From: Ascidia mentula
Taxonomy: Eukaryota > Chordata > Ascidiacea > Phlebobranchia > Ascidiidae
NCBI GenBank assembly: GCA_947561715.1
Contig: OX387200.1
Location: 18,850,501-18,914,500, forward strand
Length of the DNA stretch: 64,000 nucleotides
Reading direction: 5' to 3'
How positions within the stretch are numbered: the stretch's first letter is position 1; every line of letters starts with the position of its first letter. A program made the position numbers and the translations under genes. The notes under the pieces are model-generated. The model saw only the letters and a program-made list of their open reading frames with translations. It searched no databases and was not told the DNA's origin. This document shows, piece by piece, positions 43,166 to 54,710 of this stretch.

Positions 43166-43196
43166 GTGCGGTCTGTGCGGTCTGAGCGGTCTGTGC
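43166..43196. repeat. 9-bp tandem repeat (GTGCGGTCT)
   Basis: Three units, the third with one change, followed by a partial unit. It lies about 150-185 bases upstream of the SLC7A9-like start codon. Each full unit contains TGCGGT, which fits the RUNX consensus YGYGGT, so a clustered regulatory site is possible but unproven. Confidence 0.5.
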
Positions 43197-43286
43197 AGAA
43201 TACCAGAAAAATATAGCTCTCTGACAGTTAAGTTGGCTCTACGTCAAATCAAACCTTTCCACGTTTGATGAAAAAACTCTTTAAGT

Positions 43287-43507
43287 CAGTGGTTCTGAAA
43301 CTATTTCGAATGCAAAGCATTTAAAGATTCATAGCCCTACCGACGCACCGATCACAAATCTATCAGGGCTATTTATTCCAATATTTACAATTCGCAGTCG
43401 CAGAAGGCTGACTTGACTTGTCATTTATTTCCTTCATTTAATATTGTTACGACTTTGGAAACTCAAAACGACACACGAGGTCGTTGCGACGCACAGTTTA
43501 AGAACTG
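43287..43507. mobile_element. Probable non-autonomous hAT-type element (MITE)
   Basis: It starts CAGTGGTTCTGAAACT and ends with AGTTTAAGAACTG, imperfect inverted repeats of the CAGTGGTTCTYAAACT kind common in hAT-family MITEs. It is about 221 bases long with no coding capacity. No clear 8-bp target-site duplication was found, so the exact limits are uncertain. Confidence 0.5.
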
Positions 43508-46500
43508 GACTTGCTGCTTTCTTATGATAGTCGCACCCCTCATGTTGTACCACCAACCTTCCAATCAAAAACGGTTTTACATTACTCACTCCAACAGGTT
43601 TAAAAGAGTCCGAGGCTCTTCAACTCTTAACCACAAGAACAACCGCGAGTTCTGAAGTTTGCCAATGTACCACCGTCACAAGTAGATAATGAAGTACTTT
43701 GCAAAAAATCACAGAACCGGCTGGGTCGGGCATATAACCAGAGGGCATGGCCTCAAACCATCCTCAACCTCGACTGAGCCTGAAGGGCCCTTCTGAGAGA
43801 CACGATTTTGAACAAACAAAGGCCGATTGTTGCGTGGACAAAGAAGTCGTTGGCGCTGCGCCGAGAGCGGAATGAGTTTGATTTAGGTCAAAGGTTGTCT
43901 TTACAAATAAAAATACTAACTGGTGATAACGTCTGTTGTGTATTCGCAACGCGAAGATGTTTATGATTGTTCTGGTTGCATTTACGAGCGCTTCACTGTT
44001 TCACAGTCGCACACAATGACAACGCACGACGGTCCCAGATGGAATCTGACGCTTTCTTGTCACCGCTCTACAGTGGTGATGAAAGTTGAATTATTTTACC
44101 GGAACAATGAATTCGCAGGAAAATAATACCAAAAAAGCTTTAAAATACTTGATGAATAAGATTTGTTTTTTCATAGTGAATAAATGTAACAAAACTAAGT
44201 TTCTCAATATTATTTGTGAAACGCCATCCCTTGGGAGTCCTATGGAAACGTCGTAACGGCAAAAAAAATTTCTAGAAACAGCGCTCCAGACAATTCCTGC
44301 TTACTACAATCCAATGACCCTTTTGTGTGACACCAATATTAAATACAGGAAAAATTACACAATTGCAAAATTGAGATAAAGCTTCGCTATTTCGAAGTGC
44401 ATAGTTCTGAACATGTACTTTCGCCTGGCCTCAGGCTAGTAAATACACAAACATTGCACAGAACGTGGTAAACACGGAACGTTAGGCAGCAAGCGGTAAA
44501 GCGCAAAAGAAACGGAACAGGTTGACTCTCGCAATAATGCCAAACTCCTAGCTGCAAAATTTCCACTCCGGAATTTGCGACGTTTGCCACTCAACAGCAG
44601 AACAAACACAAGCCACATGAGTATTGCTGTAAGCTCGTTACTTTGGTGTTGCGCAACTGAAGAACTCTCGCTGGGTCATGATTGGAGTAGTTTTAAATGT
44701 CCAACCAAGAGCTGCTTTCAATGTACTGATGGCATCGATTGACCTGATGGTCCAGCTGACGCAATTAAAATTCATCTAATCTCACAGCACCGATTAATGG
44801 AATTAGGACGCAATCTCCAATTATTTGTCATTTGAAAAGTGGAATTCTGGAGATGATCTGCTGCCAAATCACACTGATATGAATTAATCCATTTAATAAA
44901 CATTGCACTTGCGACATACGTCGTCAAGATCTGTAAAATTCTGCCTCACAGAACCGTACAAAATCCTGCCACTATGTTAATGTTTTGCTTTCGACAATTG
45001 AACTGCATTCATGCAGCTTGCTTCCACTTGCACAGATAGGTAATTTTCAGTTATTTGCTATATCATGAAACGGGCAGCCCAACGATGCAATAAAAAATAT
45101 ACGTCTTGTGAAGAAGTGATTTGGACGTTTGAGATCTTTTTGAAACAAAGGGTGGCCGTTATAGTAATTGTGATGGAACCACAATTTGATATGGGTACGC
45201 CGACATCACAAGTTCCTGTCTGTTGTAACATGATAACCTTATGGCACGAACCTATTAATTTCATGCGCGTCAATAAAAAGAACAACACAACAAAACGGGT
45301 TACATACAACAAATACTGTTTCGTTGTTTAATAGTTTTGCAGCAAATTCCACAAACGCAGAAAGCAGTTCGAATCATTAAGTGCATAACTTGGAATTATT
45401 TTTCATTTTTTAAATTATACTAGACTTGTACCATTGGAACGTTTTAATTTCTCTGTTTATTTAATACGCATCTTGCCATAAAAAAGAACTGATTCACAGC
45501 TTAAACAAAATGGTGCCCTACCTGCCCCTTCACTGCCGACTGACCCGACCCAGTACTAACTGTAGTAACATTACTTTGGTCATTTTTACGCCGCTGTGGC
45601 TGTTTCCGAGCAATAGTGGTCAGCACGTGCTTGTTCTTTCAAGCATGACGTCCTTTCTCTCTCTTTCAGTTGGACTTCGACCGCTGAATAAAAACGCCTA
45701 AACTGTTTAACGGTAGGGGCTATACTAGGGTTGCCATTCCGTACTCAAGATTTGTGCTTATTTGTGCAATCAGTAGTGATTGTTTTAGGCCTGTTTTGCG
45801 TTATGGAAAGACTTCATGGCCGATAAAAAGAACAAATTTGCAGGACCTATTGCTGCTCGGCTCCATAAAAAGAGGTCATTATTTAATCGCTTTCCATAAC
45901 AAAAGATCATTGCATAATTTCACATCGTGCAATGTCCTCCAAAATCGCACGACGTTACTAAAATAAATCCAATTCACGCATTAAAATGCATCGTGTTAAT
46001 TTGTTTGATCCTGGCCGATGGTAACGCTGACCACACTACAGGCCCAATGAGAAGGGGGCCGTCGGTGTGGCGTACCAGGGGCAATGCCAATCTAGAGACT
46101 CATAAATAGCAAATGGGGGGCCCACGAACACTCAAAATTAAGGACGTTCTGTCTGGATTTCACCTAAAATTTCATGTGATCTCCAAAAGAAACGGGTCCT
46201 CATACTGCTACATCTTTTTTCTCCTTAAGGATCCTGCTACACTGCAACCACAGTCTTTGACCTCCTACAGACTTATTGCGCCTGCGCTATCAGGCTCATT
46301 GCATCATTGGATAACAATCCAAACCTCTGCATCCCCTAATATATGTTCTTTTCGCATCAGCTTGATTTCTTCCATTCCGAAGTGCTAACTTTTGTCCTGA
46401 TAAACATTCCTTTTCGATCAACATGTTCTGTTCAATACAATTTATTTTTTTTTGTTTCATAAAATCACTGGACAGCAAAGGTTGTTTGAAAGTTTACCGG

Positions 46501-47219
46501 TCCGTAAGCGCGAAATATTTAAAACCACGGCGCTAGAATGTTAAAAAAATTTGGGCACTTGTCATCAAAATTTAAGGAGCGATATCGTAAAACCAATATT
46601 TATTTAGTGTCAGGCAAGGTTTGATTTTTGTGTTGAAACAGGGTCTGCACACACGCCTTGCCGTACTTACTTCCCAAATCCCAAGCTTCAAACACTTAAC
46701 GAAGCTAAGATAGAAGGGCAATGCACGAGGTTGTCCAAACATTTAGACACAAATTACAGTAGTAGTTTAACGTTGTTATATACTTGAATACCAGAAATGT
46801 AACCCATTCACGGCATTTTGATAAGGAAAAAATGTTTTTATCATCACAATCTCGTTGACAAATAGTGCAACTATCATTCCTCGACCGTGCAGGCTGAAAG
46901 GCATTTGATCCTGTCTTAAGTTGCAAATAGCGACCTCTAGTGTCTAGTTCAATTAAAATTGTTATACGCTACATGGCAGTATACTGTTCAAATATGTGTT
47001 ACTTTGTTTTGTCAATCATGTGTTACGCGCAAGACGACCAAACACAATAACAAACGCAAACACTTGGTGCGAAACAAGACACGGTTGGGCTTCACTACGT
47101 CGTATAGTAAAACAAAACTACAAAAACGCTAAAAGTGCTTTACATAAAGATGCATAAAACTCATGGCAAATTATATTCCATTGTACAAACACACTCTACT
47201 TCAGTATGGACCAGAACAG

Positions 47220-48798
47220 TCACTCATCCAATATACCACACACTAAATTGGCAGGAAGTGACACATCTAAAATTAAAATAAATTTAATCCACTTTACTGC
47301 ACGAATCAATCTATTTTATTTGTAGTTTAATCAAAAGTAAATTTGTTATCCCATAATAACTTGCATGTATTAAGTAATACTTATGTACACAGTGTAAATA
47401 CCTATGCGCTTTGGGTAAGAAAGGTTCAAGTTGTCCATTATTTGTATGAATTCATCTTTTGATTTTGTCAGTCGTGGATTGTGTTTCTTTTCCTCAGCTA
47501 CAGTTGTAACATGGAACCCTGGACCGTTACATAAAATTTACTTTTGAACTTGCCGGGCTGGAAATGCTTGTCAACAAGCTCCAACAGTGGCCACTTAACC
47601 TTTTAAACTTAATACACATGAAAATAAAAATAACTAGTGTACCTTTGTAGTCATGAGCTGGATAGAGCTTATAATGGGAAGGCAGTGAAAAGATCTGATT
47701 GTGAACTGAGTCATATAAGGTTGCAGCACTACCTATAATTAGCATGTTACTGTATATCTGGTGTTTATTTGAGCAAAGTGTTTGGATGATAAATGTCTGC
47801 ACCTTGCTGGAAGTCAGTTCTGCCACAGCCCCGAATCAACAAAGCATCACCAGTAAAAGCAAGTTTGTGAGCATGAAGAACATATGTTGTGCAACCGTTT
47901 GTATGGCCAGGTGTCGACCGTGCTTCCAATGTCTAAAACAAAAAGTAATTTTGGTAAGCACAATATTCAGGTGAGTAAATAATTTATACAATCCAATGAC
48001 AATAGGGATTTTGCCTGTCCCAGTAATGTGGTCAGCATGCACATGTGTGTTCACTGCACAAAAACATTAATGTGACATTACAGCAAAAATTTTGCAAACT
48101 GCTATATACAGAATACACCCATGCATCCAGGACTATTACTACTTTCTATTGTAACCCTGGCTCAAAAACCTTTATGGTATTATCGGCCTATGCCATTTTG
48201 TGCACAAAAAAAAAAAGTTATTGGATCAATTGTGTGCAGACATGCTGCACTCTCTACAGTGAACTATCACATCTAATTTGCACTTGCATGCAACCTGTCT
48301 TAATGTATGTTAAAATTTTATATTTTTAAAACAAGTAGTCCATTATTGGTTATTTAAAGTGCTATGTAACTCAAATAACACTTACTTCCATACACTAGTT
48401 TCACGCCAAGTTCTTTGATTAGCTTTAAGTCCCTTTCAACCTACAAAGTTTAGAAAAGGGCCATTTTAGTTGTGCATGAAATTTCACAATTATATCATAA
48501 ACATAGTAAGAATATTACCAGTATATAGCACTTTTGTTTGTGTGACAATACATATACAGTCAGTTGAAAAATAAATCCACAAATCAAAATACTTACACAA
48601 TCAATCACAGGGTCGATCAAAACTGCTTCGTTAGTCTTAGTACAAGCCAATAAATATGTGAATGTGGAAGTGTCGTGGTGAAAGAACTAACAAGACAAAT
48701 AGTAAACATATTAACAAACTTGCTAATTTGTTTACAATTATAACATTCAATTTTACCTGCCGAAACACCAGGCTTTCTTCATTTGCAGTGTACGACAT
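47220..48798 (-). CDS. ETHE1-like: ETHE1-like persulfide dioxygenase, internally shortened copy
   Basis: Eight exons: 48757-48798 (ATG), 48597-48686, 48386-48440, 48001-48053, 47803-47932, 47643-47732, 47402-47518 and 47220-47266 (stop). Seven match the neighbouring ETHE1 gene exactly in length and phase. The fourth is 53 instead of 149 bases. With the weak donor ATT|GTCATT the frame stays open and the protein is 207 residues, 32 fewer than its neighbour. Family residues are kept: [41 protein letters not shown] and the end SLPANLVCG. The missing stretch lies between the first metal-binding motif and TPGHT, so the spacing of the first two iron ligands falls from 56 to 24 residues. ETHE1 oxidises glutathione persulfide to sulfite in mitochondria; this copy may be inactive or altered. 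A GC-AG splice at CAG|GCAAAA would shift the frame. It could be a recent pseudogene, but every other exon lacks stops and frameshifts. Confidence 0.88.
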
Positions 48799-49070
48799 GT
48801 TTACAAAAATACTACTCAAAAACTTCACTGCACCTCTAAAAAATTATGTCATAAAAATCAGTTCCTCCAATGCTTCAATACTTCATACATTTCAACTGTT
48901 ATAAACGTTATCACTTGGTTAAGTGCAAAATCGGAAGTAGAGAAATATAACTGAGGCTATCATGGTATGTGACAAAGTAGCAATCATGAAAGGGTAAACA
49001 ACTCACTGGTCAACGCACACTTGCGGTGTGTTCGCAACGCCTATGTTGTGGGGCCATTACGTGAAAGGTC

Positions 49071-49101
49071 GCATCACGTACACGAAATGACAAAGCAAAA
49101 T
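49071..49101 (-). promoter_or_regulatory. Conserved upstream block of the shorter ETHE1 gene
   Basis: This 31-base block, about 270 bases before the ATG, is identical at 30 of 31 positions to 53817-53847 upstream of the full-length ETHE1 gene. It contains CACGTAC (TACGTG on the coding strand) and AAATGACAAAGCAAAAT. It is likely a shared promoter element. Confidence 0.6.
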
Positions 49102-49870
49102 GTTTTGGGTTACCTCAGTCATTTTGTTTGGGATCTCTGTTCGCGCGCTAAATATCCCGTGTTGCAGTTATAGTTTTGGTCAATACTTTTTCGCTGGTTT
49201 GTTACTTTAAATGAACTATGTCTTTACCCCACTATTTTACCAACTTTTACTAAATTGACTTACGAATGTATTTGAGAGGAAGTTTTAATGTTTCTGTAAA
49301 CAGGGTTTTTCCCATGTTTCAACTGTTTCAAATTTGACCCGTAAAGGTCATGTGACGTTTCTGAAATCAAAAGAAACTAAATCGCCTTTCATAAACCTGT
49401 ATAAGTCTCGCAACAATTAACTATTTATAACCAACGTGGCCAACATACTACCCTACTTCTTGCCCTATCTGCTTGTTGTATCCATTGTAATTTAGGTATG
49501 CCGTCGTAGCCTCTACCTCAGGTGTTGCCACACCCTCACAGACAAGCCTAAATCGTATAAGAAAGTAGGCCTACTATACAGAACTTCATGAACGTGTGGT
49601 GTTCTAAACCAATTCTCTTTGTGAGAACAACCGCTGCTTGGGGTTTTCCATCCACCTGAAACTTCAAAACACGGCATACGAAGTTTCGGTTGGGAACCCC
49701 CGGTGAGTGAGTCATCACAAGTGTATTTGCAAATCAAAATATTTGTTCTTTTTCTGTTAATGTTATATTGTTAGACTTTGACTGTTTTTTAATTAAATAG
49801 GCTATAACTCTTCATTTTTCCCACTGCGTGCAGTAGGCTTCATTGTTGGTAACTATAAAGTTTTTTTATG

Positions 49871-50176
49871 CATGGTTCCCAACCTTTTTCTCCAGGCGGT
49901 CATTTGATGACGTCAGAGTGGTTGCGGACCCTTTTACGCTCTTTTTTGAAATCTGTTTCCGCTGAAATTCATGTCCGGGGTTTTACGCCACAAATGTAGC
50001 TTTGTTTGCCATACTACTGTAATGTGTTATTGTAATTTATCATGTTTACAGGTCGAATAAACTGCGTAATTATGTTCACAATATGGATATTTATCAATCA
50101 TACATTGCATGCGTGTTCAGTAGTTGCTGCGTGCCTCCCGACAAAGCTCTGTGGAACCCCGGTTGAGAACCACCTG
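49871..50176. mobile_element. Probable hAT-type non-autonomous element
   Basis: It begins CATGGTTCCCAACCTTTTTC and ends GGTTGAGAACCACCTG, imperfect inverted termini typical of hAT MITEs. The interior contains no coding sequence. Limits are approximate and no target-site duplication was confirmed. It carries a TGACGTCA at 49908-49915. Confidence 0.5.
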
Positions 50177-50483
50177 ATCCACATACTTAGTGGTAAAGGC
50201 CGACTTATGATGAACAACCCACACGTCTAGGGAACTTTCCTTTTCCACGTAAAGCATTGCTGGGATTTCCAACCTCTATCTGGTACAGGGTTAGAACCAG
50301 CCAATAAGCCGAGAGTCAATATTGGATTTTTTATGTATTACGCAACTGCATGTTTCTGGCCTGAAACCTAGGATACCTCAGCATGGCTTTAACCATATAG
50401 TAAACAGGATTAGTAGCAAACTTTTGGCAATACTGTTCATTAAATTACTTGTTTGTTTTAACACCAATGATTAGATTTGTTTG

Positions 50484-50489
50484 TTTATT
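50484..50489 (-). terminator. Candidate polyadenylation signal of full-length ETHE1
   Basis: Minus-strand AATAAA about 220 bases beyond the stop at 50707-50709. Confidence 0.35.
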
Positions 50490-50706
50490 TTGTTTAAGCG
50501 ATCCGCGGGCCTATACAAAACATATTTACAAATGGTCCGCACCTTATTGAATACCAAGGCCTATACCTTTAAAAATGTAAATACGCTGTTATTAGTTGCA
50601 CATAAAATAAAAGAAAAAACATATTGGTGGTTTGTTGCATATGAGTACAATTAAGCAAAACAATTTCGTTTGTACATTTTGCCACCAAAACAACTTCAAC
50701 GTGCCA

Positions 50707-53397
50707 TTAGTCGTCGAACACTCCGCATGCCAAGTTTGCAGGAAGTGACGCATCTGGAAACAAAAAGTTTCAGTCAATTAATAACATACAACAAAACCGA
50801 CCACGATATTGTAAGATTTTTATTGCGTATTTTTTGTCGTAAACCAAATATATTCTTCCAGATTGTATTTTCCTTACCTATTCGTTTTGGGGGTGAGAGA
50901 TTTAAGTTGTCCATAATTTTAATGAACTCCTTCTTCGACTTCGTTAATCGTGTGTTGTGTTTCATTTCCTCTGCTACCGTTGTGACGTGGAATCCTTTTT
51001 TAAAATTTCAAACAAAATTGTTCAAACAAAGACCACACAATCGATCGCGAAATTATAAAGAAGATAAATTAATTTAACGTAATTAGTTTGTATGGTATTC
51101 CAAAAGGATATTCATGCACTCGACAATAACACGGCTATCGATCATTATGCTACAGTGGGGTGATGGGATGATTAATTCTCAATTTTTTAAGTTTTCCGAA
51201 CAAGAAAAAAGAAATCCGTACTCAGTTTAAAGGAAAGATTACTTTGTCTCATGCAAATTTACATTAAAAATGTACTGATCTTCTGGCATAAACGTACTGT
51301 ATTCTTACGACGTTTCGTCTGCCATGCGGCGAGACTTCATCAGGTATAACGCAACAATTGAATCACACTAAAACACGCAGGAAACCTGCCTGGCAGCAAC
51401 AGGAATTTCAAATTTACATTCATTTATCAGTTTTTACGCAGCTCAAAGCATTTTATTTACGGGAAAAGCAATATACCTTTGTAGTCATGAGCCGGATAGA
51501 GCTTGTAATGGGCGGGTAGTGAAAGTATTTGAGAGTGAACTGAGTCATACAAAGTTGCTGCGCTGCCTATAAGATGTACAAGTACTTTTCTTATAATTGT
51601 GTATTTGCTTTGTACGGACACTAATACACCTTGTTGAAAGTCGGTTCTGCCGCATCCCCGAATCAACAAAGCATCACCGGTGAAAGCAAGTTTGTGAGAA
51701 TGCAGAACGTACGTTGTGCAACCATACGTGTGACCGGGTGTCGATCGTGCTTCTAATGTCTGAAATAAGTAATTATGTATTTCGCTATATTGACTGAAGT
51801 GCTATTAAGAAGCATTCATTACACGCTTGGAATCAGTCTTTTTTCATAAACCTTTTAACCTATTTAAAGCCTCTATAGAGTCCTGATTTTTATCCAAGGT
51901 TGTTATTGCAACAGCCTTTGCTTTTCAGAAAAAAAACTTTTTTCAGATGATTTTTTTATTGAAGCTAAATTCGTTTCTAGGCAAAGTTTCAGTTATTATG
52001 GGCGTTATGTACATGTTAAATGTTCTAATCCATGTCACTAAGAATTAACACAAACGTTTTCAACAAATTCAATTTTATTTGCAACGGCCATATTAAGATT
52101 TATATGCCCACCCACCAGTTCACCAAACTTCAGGCAATCACCATTGCCTAAATACACATCTGCTTTTCCGCCACTTTTATCGCCAAGTACGGACTTGCAC
52201 TCTGGCAAAGCTTTCTTAAGTTTCCCTGTCCCAGTAATGTGGTCAGCATGCACGTGAGTGTTCACTAAAGAAAAACCGAAAAGGATTAAATGAACGTTAG
52301 CACCAGTCAGTGCTAAACTGCGACAAAACGTTCTTTTTAAATTACCTTTTATCTGTTTACCTATTTTAATAGCGATTTGCAAGCTGCAATTTGTGTGCAA
52401 GCAGCTGATTGCGGTATTTTATCGGGGCTACAATTCGTGAATGACACAAATAATTCCAACACATTTTACAGGTACTGACAGCCGTACACTAACTTGACAC
52501 CAAGTTCTCTAATCAACTTCAAATCTCTTTCCACCTAAAAAGTGACAAGCAATGTTCGTACAATTATCTACAAGCAACTATAAGATCATAAAGAACATTA
52601 TCTCTTAGAAAACACGTGCAGGTATTTGTACGCTTGTCTATGTTGCAGGTGCGCAACACGGATTTGACAGATTTGGCCTAATTGACCTACATAATGTATT
52701 TCCAAGTGAGACTTTAGCATCAAAAGTTAATATCAACTGCGAATGTACCGCGAAACGATAACATATATGTTACTAAACTTGCAATTGACTTTCACACATT
52801 CACAAACAGCTCCAAATCCAAACAGACTTACGTTTGCACACCAACGTCATGGCAAACAACAACTTTACGCGAAGCGACGAAGTAGTGATCGTTTTATGGT
52901 TACTACATACTCGGGAAGTGTATTTTATTGACGTCACCCGATGGCGGTCGGTAAATTTATGCTAAACGTGTTTTCTACAGATCTAGGATTTTTGATATAC
53001 GTGTATATAAAACTTAAACAGGGGTGATTTTCAAGTTAAAAGTAACGTAGTTTATTTCTCCGACGTTTCGTCTGCCATATAGCAAGATTTACTATAGGGT
53101 AGCACGTTAATTTATACCAGATGAGGAGAGTCCTGTTTAAATTGTAGTATGCTTGGCAGCAAAAGTAGCACAATGTTCAAATAAAATACTTACACAATCA
53201 ATCACAGGGTCAATCAACACTGCTTCATTGGTCTTGGTACAAGCCAATAAATATGTTAATGTGGATGTGTCGTGGTGGAAAAGCTGTAAGGTACAACGAC
53301 AAAAAATTACCGACTTTAAACTTTGAATCAATCTGTAAGGTCTTCATGTACTTACTTGTCGAAAGACGAGGGTTTCTCCGTTGGCCGTGTACGACAT
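50707..53397 (-). CDS. ETHE1: ETHE1 persulfide dioxygenase (full-length copy)
   Basis: Eight exons in phase: 53356-53397 (ATG), 53194-53283, 52480-52534, 52116-52264, 51630-51759, 51477-51566, 50878-50994 and 50707-50753 (stop); 239 residues. It is a metallo-beta-lactamase-fold non-haem iron dioxygenase that converts glutathione persulfide to sulfite in mitochondrial sulfide oxidation. Motifs: FTYLL-like [63 protein letters not shown] and PANLACG. Predicted iron ligands His66, His122 and Asp141 have the same spacing (56 and 19) as human His79, His135 and Asp154. The N-terminus ([14 protein letters not shown]) begins near the mature human protein and shows no clear mitochondrial presequence; the frame upstream meets a stop without another ATG, so a targeting exon would have to be spliced on. 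The donor of the third exon (GGCT|GTCAGT) was chosen because it gives the phase seen in the paralogue. Confidence 0.97.
51296..51404. repeat. Interspersed repeat, copy 1 (intron of ETHE1)
   Basis: Shares the 18-mer CGACGTTTCGTCTGCCAT (51308-51325) and a downstream TGGCAGCAA with the copy at 53049-53166. A weaker inverted relative may lie near 39540-39640. Class unknown; limits approximate. Confidence 0.45.
53049..53166. repeat. Interspersed repeat, copy 2 (intron of ETHE1)
   Basis: Same 18-mer core at 53061-53078 and TTGGCAGCAA near 53153 as in the copy at 51296-51404, in the same orientation and inside the same gene. Confidence 0.45.
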
Positions 53398-54710
53398 TGC
53401 ACTAGTTTTTTTTCTACAACTGTTCTTATTTTACAAAAATAATTTGTGTAAGTAATAGAACACACCTGTCCTTCCTGCAGTGCAAAACGCAAACACAGCA
53501 ACAACAAAAAAAACAATTAGCCTTTCCCTGAACTTGACTTAGCAGGTGGCAATCACAAAACAAAAAAAATATATATCCCACTGTTTTACACCTGCCGCAT
53601 TCAAATATATTGGCACTAACAAGCCTCTCTGGCGAAAATTGCAATACTGCACTATATACGACCTGGCTGACGGCCGACACTATTGCACAGCGTGTAAAAA
53701 TCACCAAAAAGAACACAACACATTCTCTTTAAACTCTACTACAACTTTATGCTACCATCTGACCGTCGCAGCCCTTATAAGTGCAAAGGGTATGTTGGGT
53801 CATGGCGTGTACGCTTGCATCACGTACGCGAAATGACAAAGCAAAATCGTAAAGTTTGCGCGTTTGTTTGTGCACGTACACTCGGTGACAAATCTTGGCA
53901 GAAAAGTTACACGACTGTTGCCACATAGGCTTTAATAATCCCTGTTTTGTTTTTTCGCAAAGTCAAAGAGCATTGCTTCATTTGCAAAACGTCTGGCTTA
54001 CCAAAGAGCTGTCTCATACAAATGATGTAAACATGGGGATTTCCCCAAACTAAGTTATCGGTGGTATAATGTAGCTGTTTTTAGAACTTAGGGTAGTATT
54101 AAGCCAGCAAATTACACTTTGATAGTCAGAACAATATTTGCAGTAAATCATAAGACTAAAATGACTAATAGGCAGAGACATTCTTCCAGGTCCAGAAGAA
54201 ACAAGTTTTTTGAAGTGTGAATTTCCAACGATTCTACAAGCTTTGTCTTTGCCTAATTCCATTCCCTGGAGAGAGCAAGGGGCCGAATATTTTTCACTTA
54301 TTAGTAATGCGAAGCAAAGGTAGCATAATTATTTGCAAAGCACAAGTGCTGGAACTTATAACTCATGAAGTGATACTAAATATTTTGCTGACTTTCAACC
54401 ACATCAACATCCAACCAAGGCGTATAACTTTTGGCCAGAATTTGTAGACGGGAGATCGACCCATACCAAAAACTCCGCAGGATTTTCTGCTGGTTTTTAA
54501 CCAACTTTTTAGCACCAATAATTCTACGCTAAACAACTCCGGTGCGCGCTCATTCAACCGTAAAATTGTAACGTTGGCAGCGCACGAACTCGCTGTAGTA
54601 ATGTAAACCACAAGTGCATTCGTGTATTAAGCTAGTACAGAAGCTAGCACAACATTGCAGAGAAGAAAGTCTATGTGCGTTTCCCTGAAGTAAAGAGGTA
54701 GAATTGTTCA
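53398..54710. other. ETHE1 upstream region and 3' flank of the sulfotransferase gene
   Basis: About 1.3 kb between two minus-strand genes. It holds the conserved ETHE1 block at 53817-53847. No extra coding exon is evident. Confidence 0.5.
53817..53847 (-). promoter_or_regulatory. Conserved upstream block of full-length ETHE1
   Basis: 31 bases, about 420 upstream of the ATG, matching 49071-49101 at 30 positions. On the coding strand it reads through CGCGTACGTGATGC, containing ACGTG, the core of bHLH-PAS (HIF-type) and some bHLH-ZIP sites. The function is an inference from conservation between paralogues. Confidence 0.6.

Larger units (their letters stand above)
43014..47219. other. Intergenic region with MITE and short repeat
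   Basis: Sequence between the start of the SLC7A9-like gene and the 3' end of the shorter ETHE1 gene. It holds the 9-bp tandem repeat at 43166-43196 and a hAT-like MITE at 43287-43507. No coding exon was recognised; all open frames are short and without motifs. Confidence 0.5.
48799..50706. other. Spacer between the tandem ETHE1 genes
   Basis: It contains the upstream region of the shorter ETHE1 copy, with the conserved block at 49071-49101, a hAT-like element at 49871-50176 and the 3' flank of the full-length copy. A minus-strand AATAAA at 50484-50489 lies about 220 bases past the latter's stop. No other gene was seen. Confidence 0.55.
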
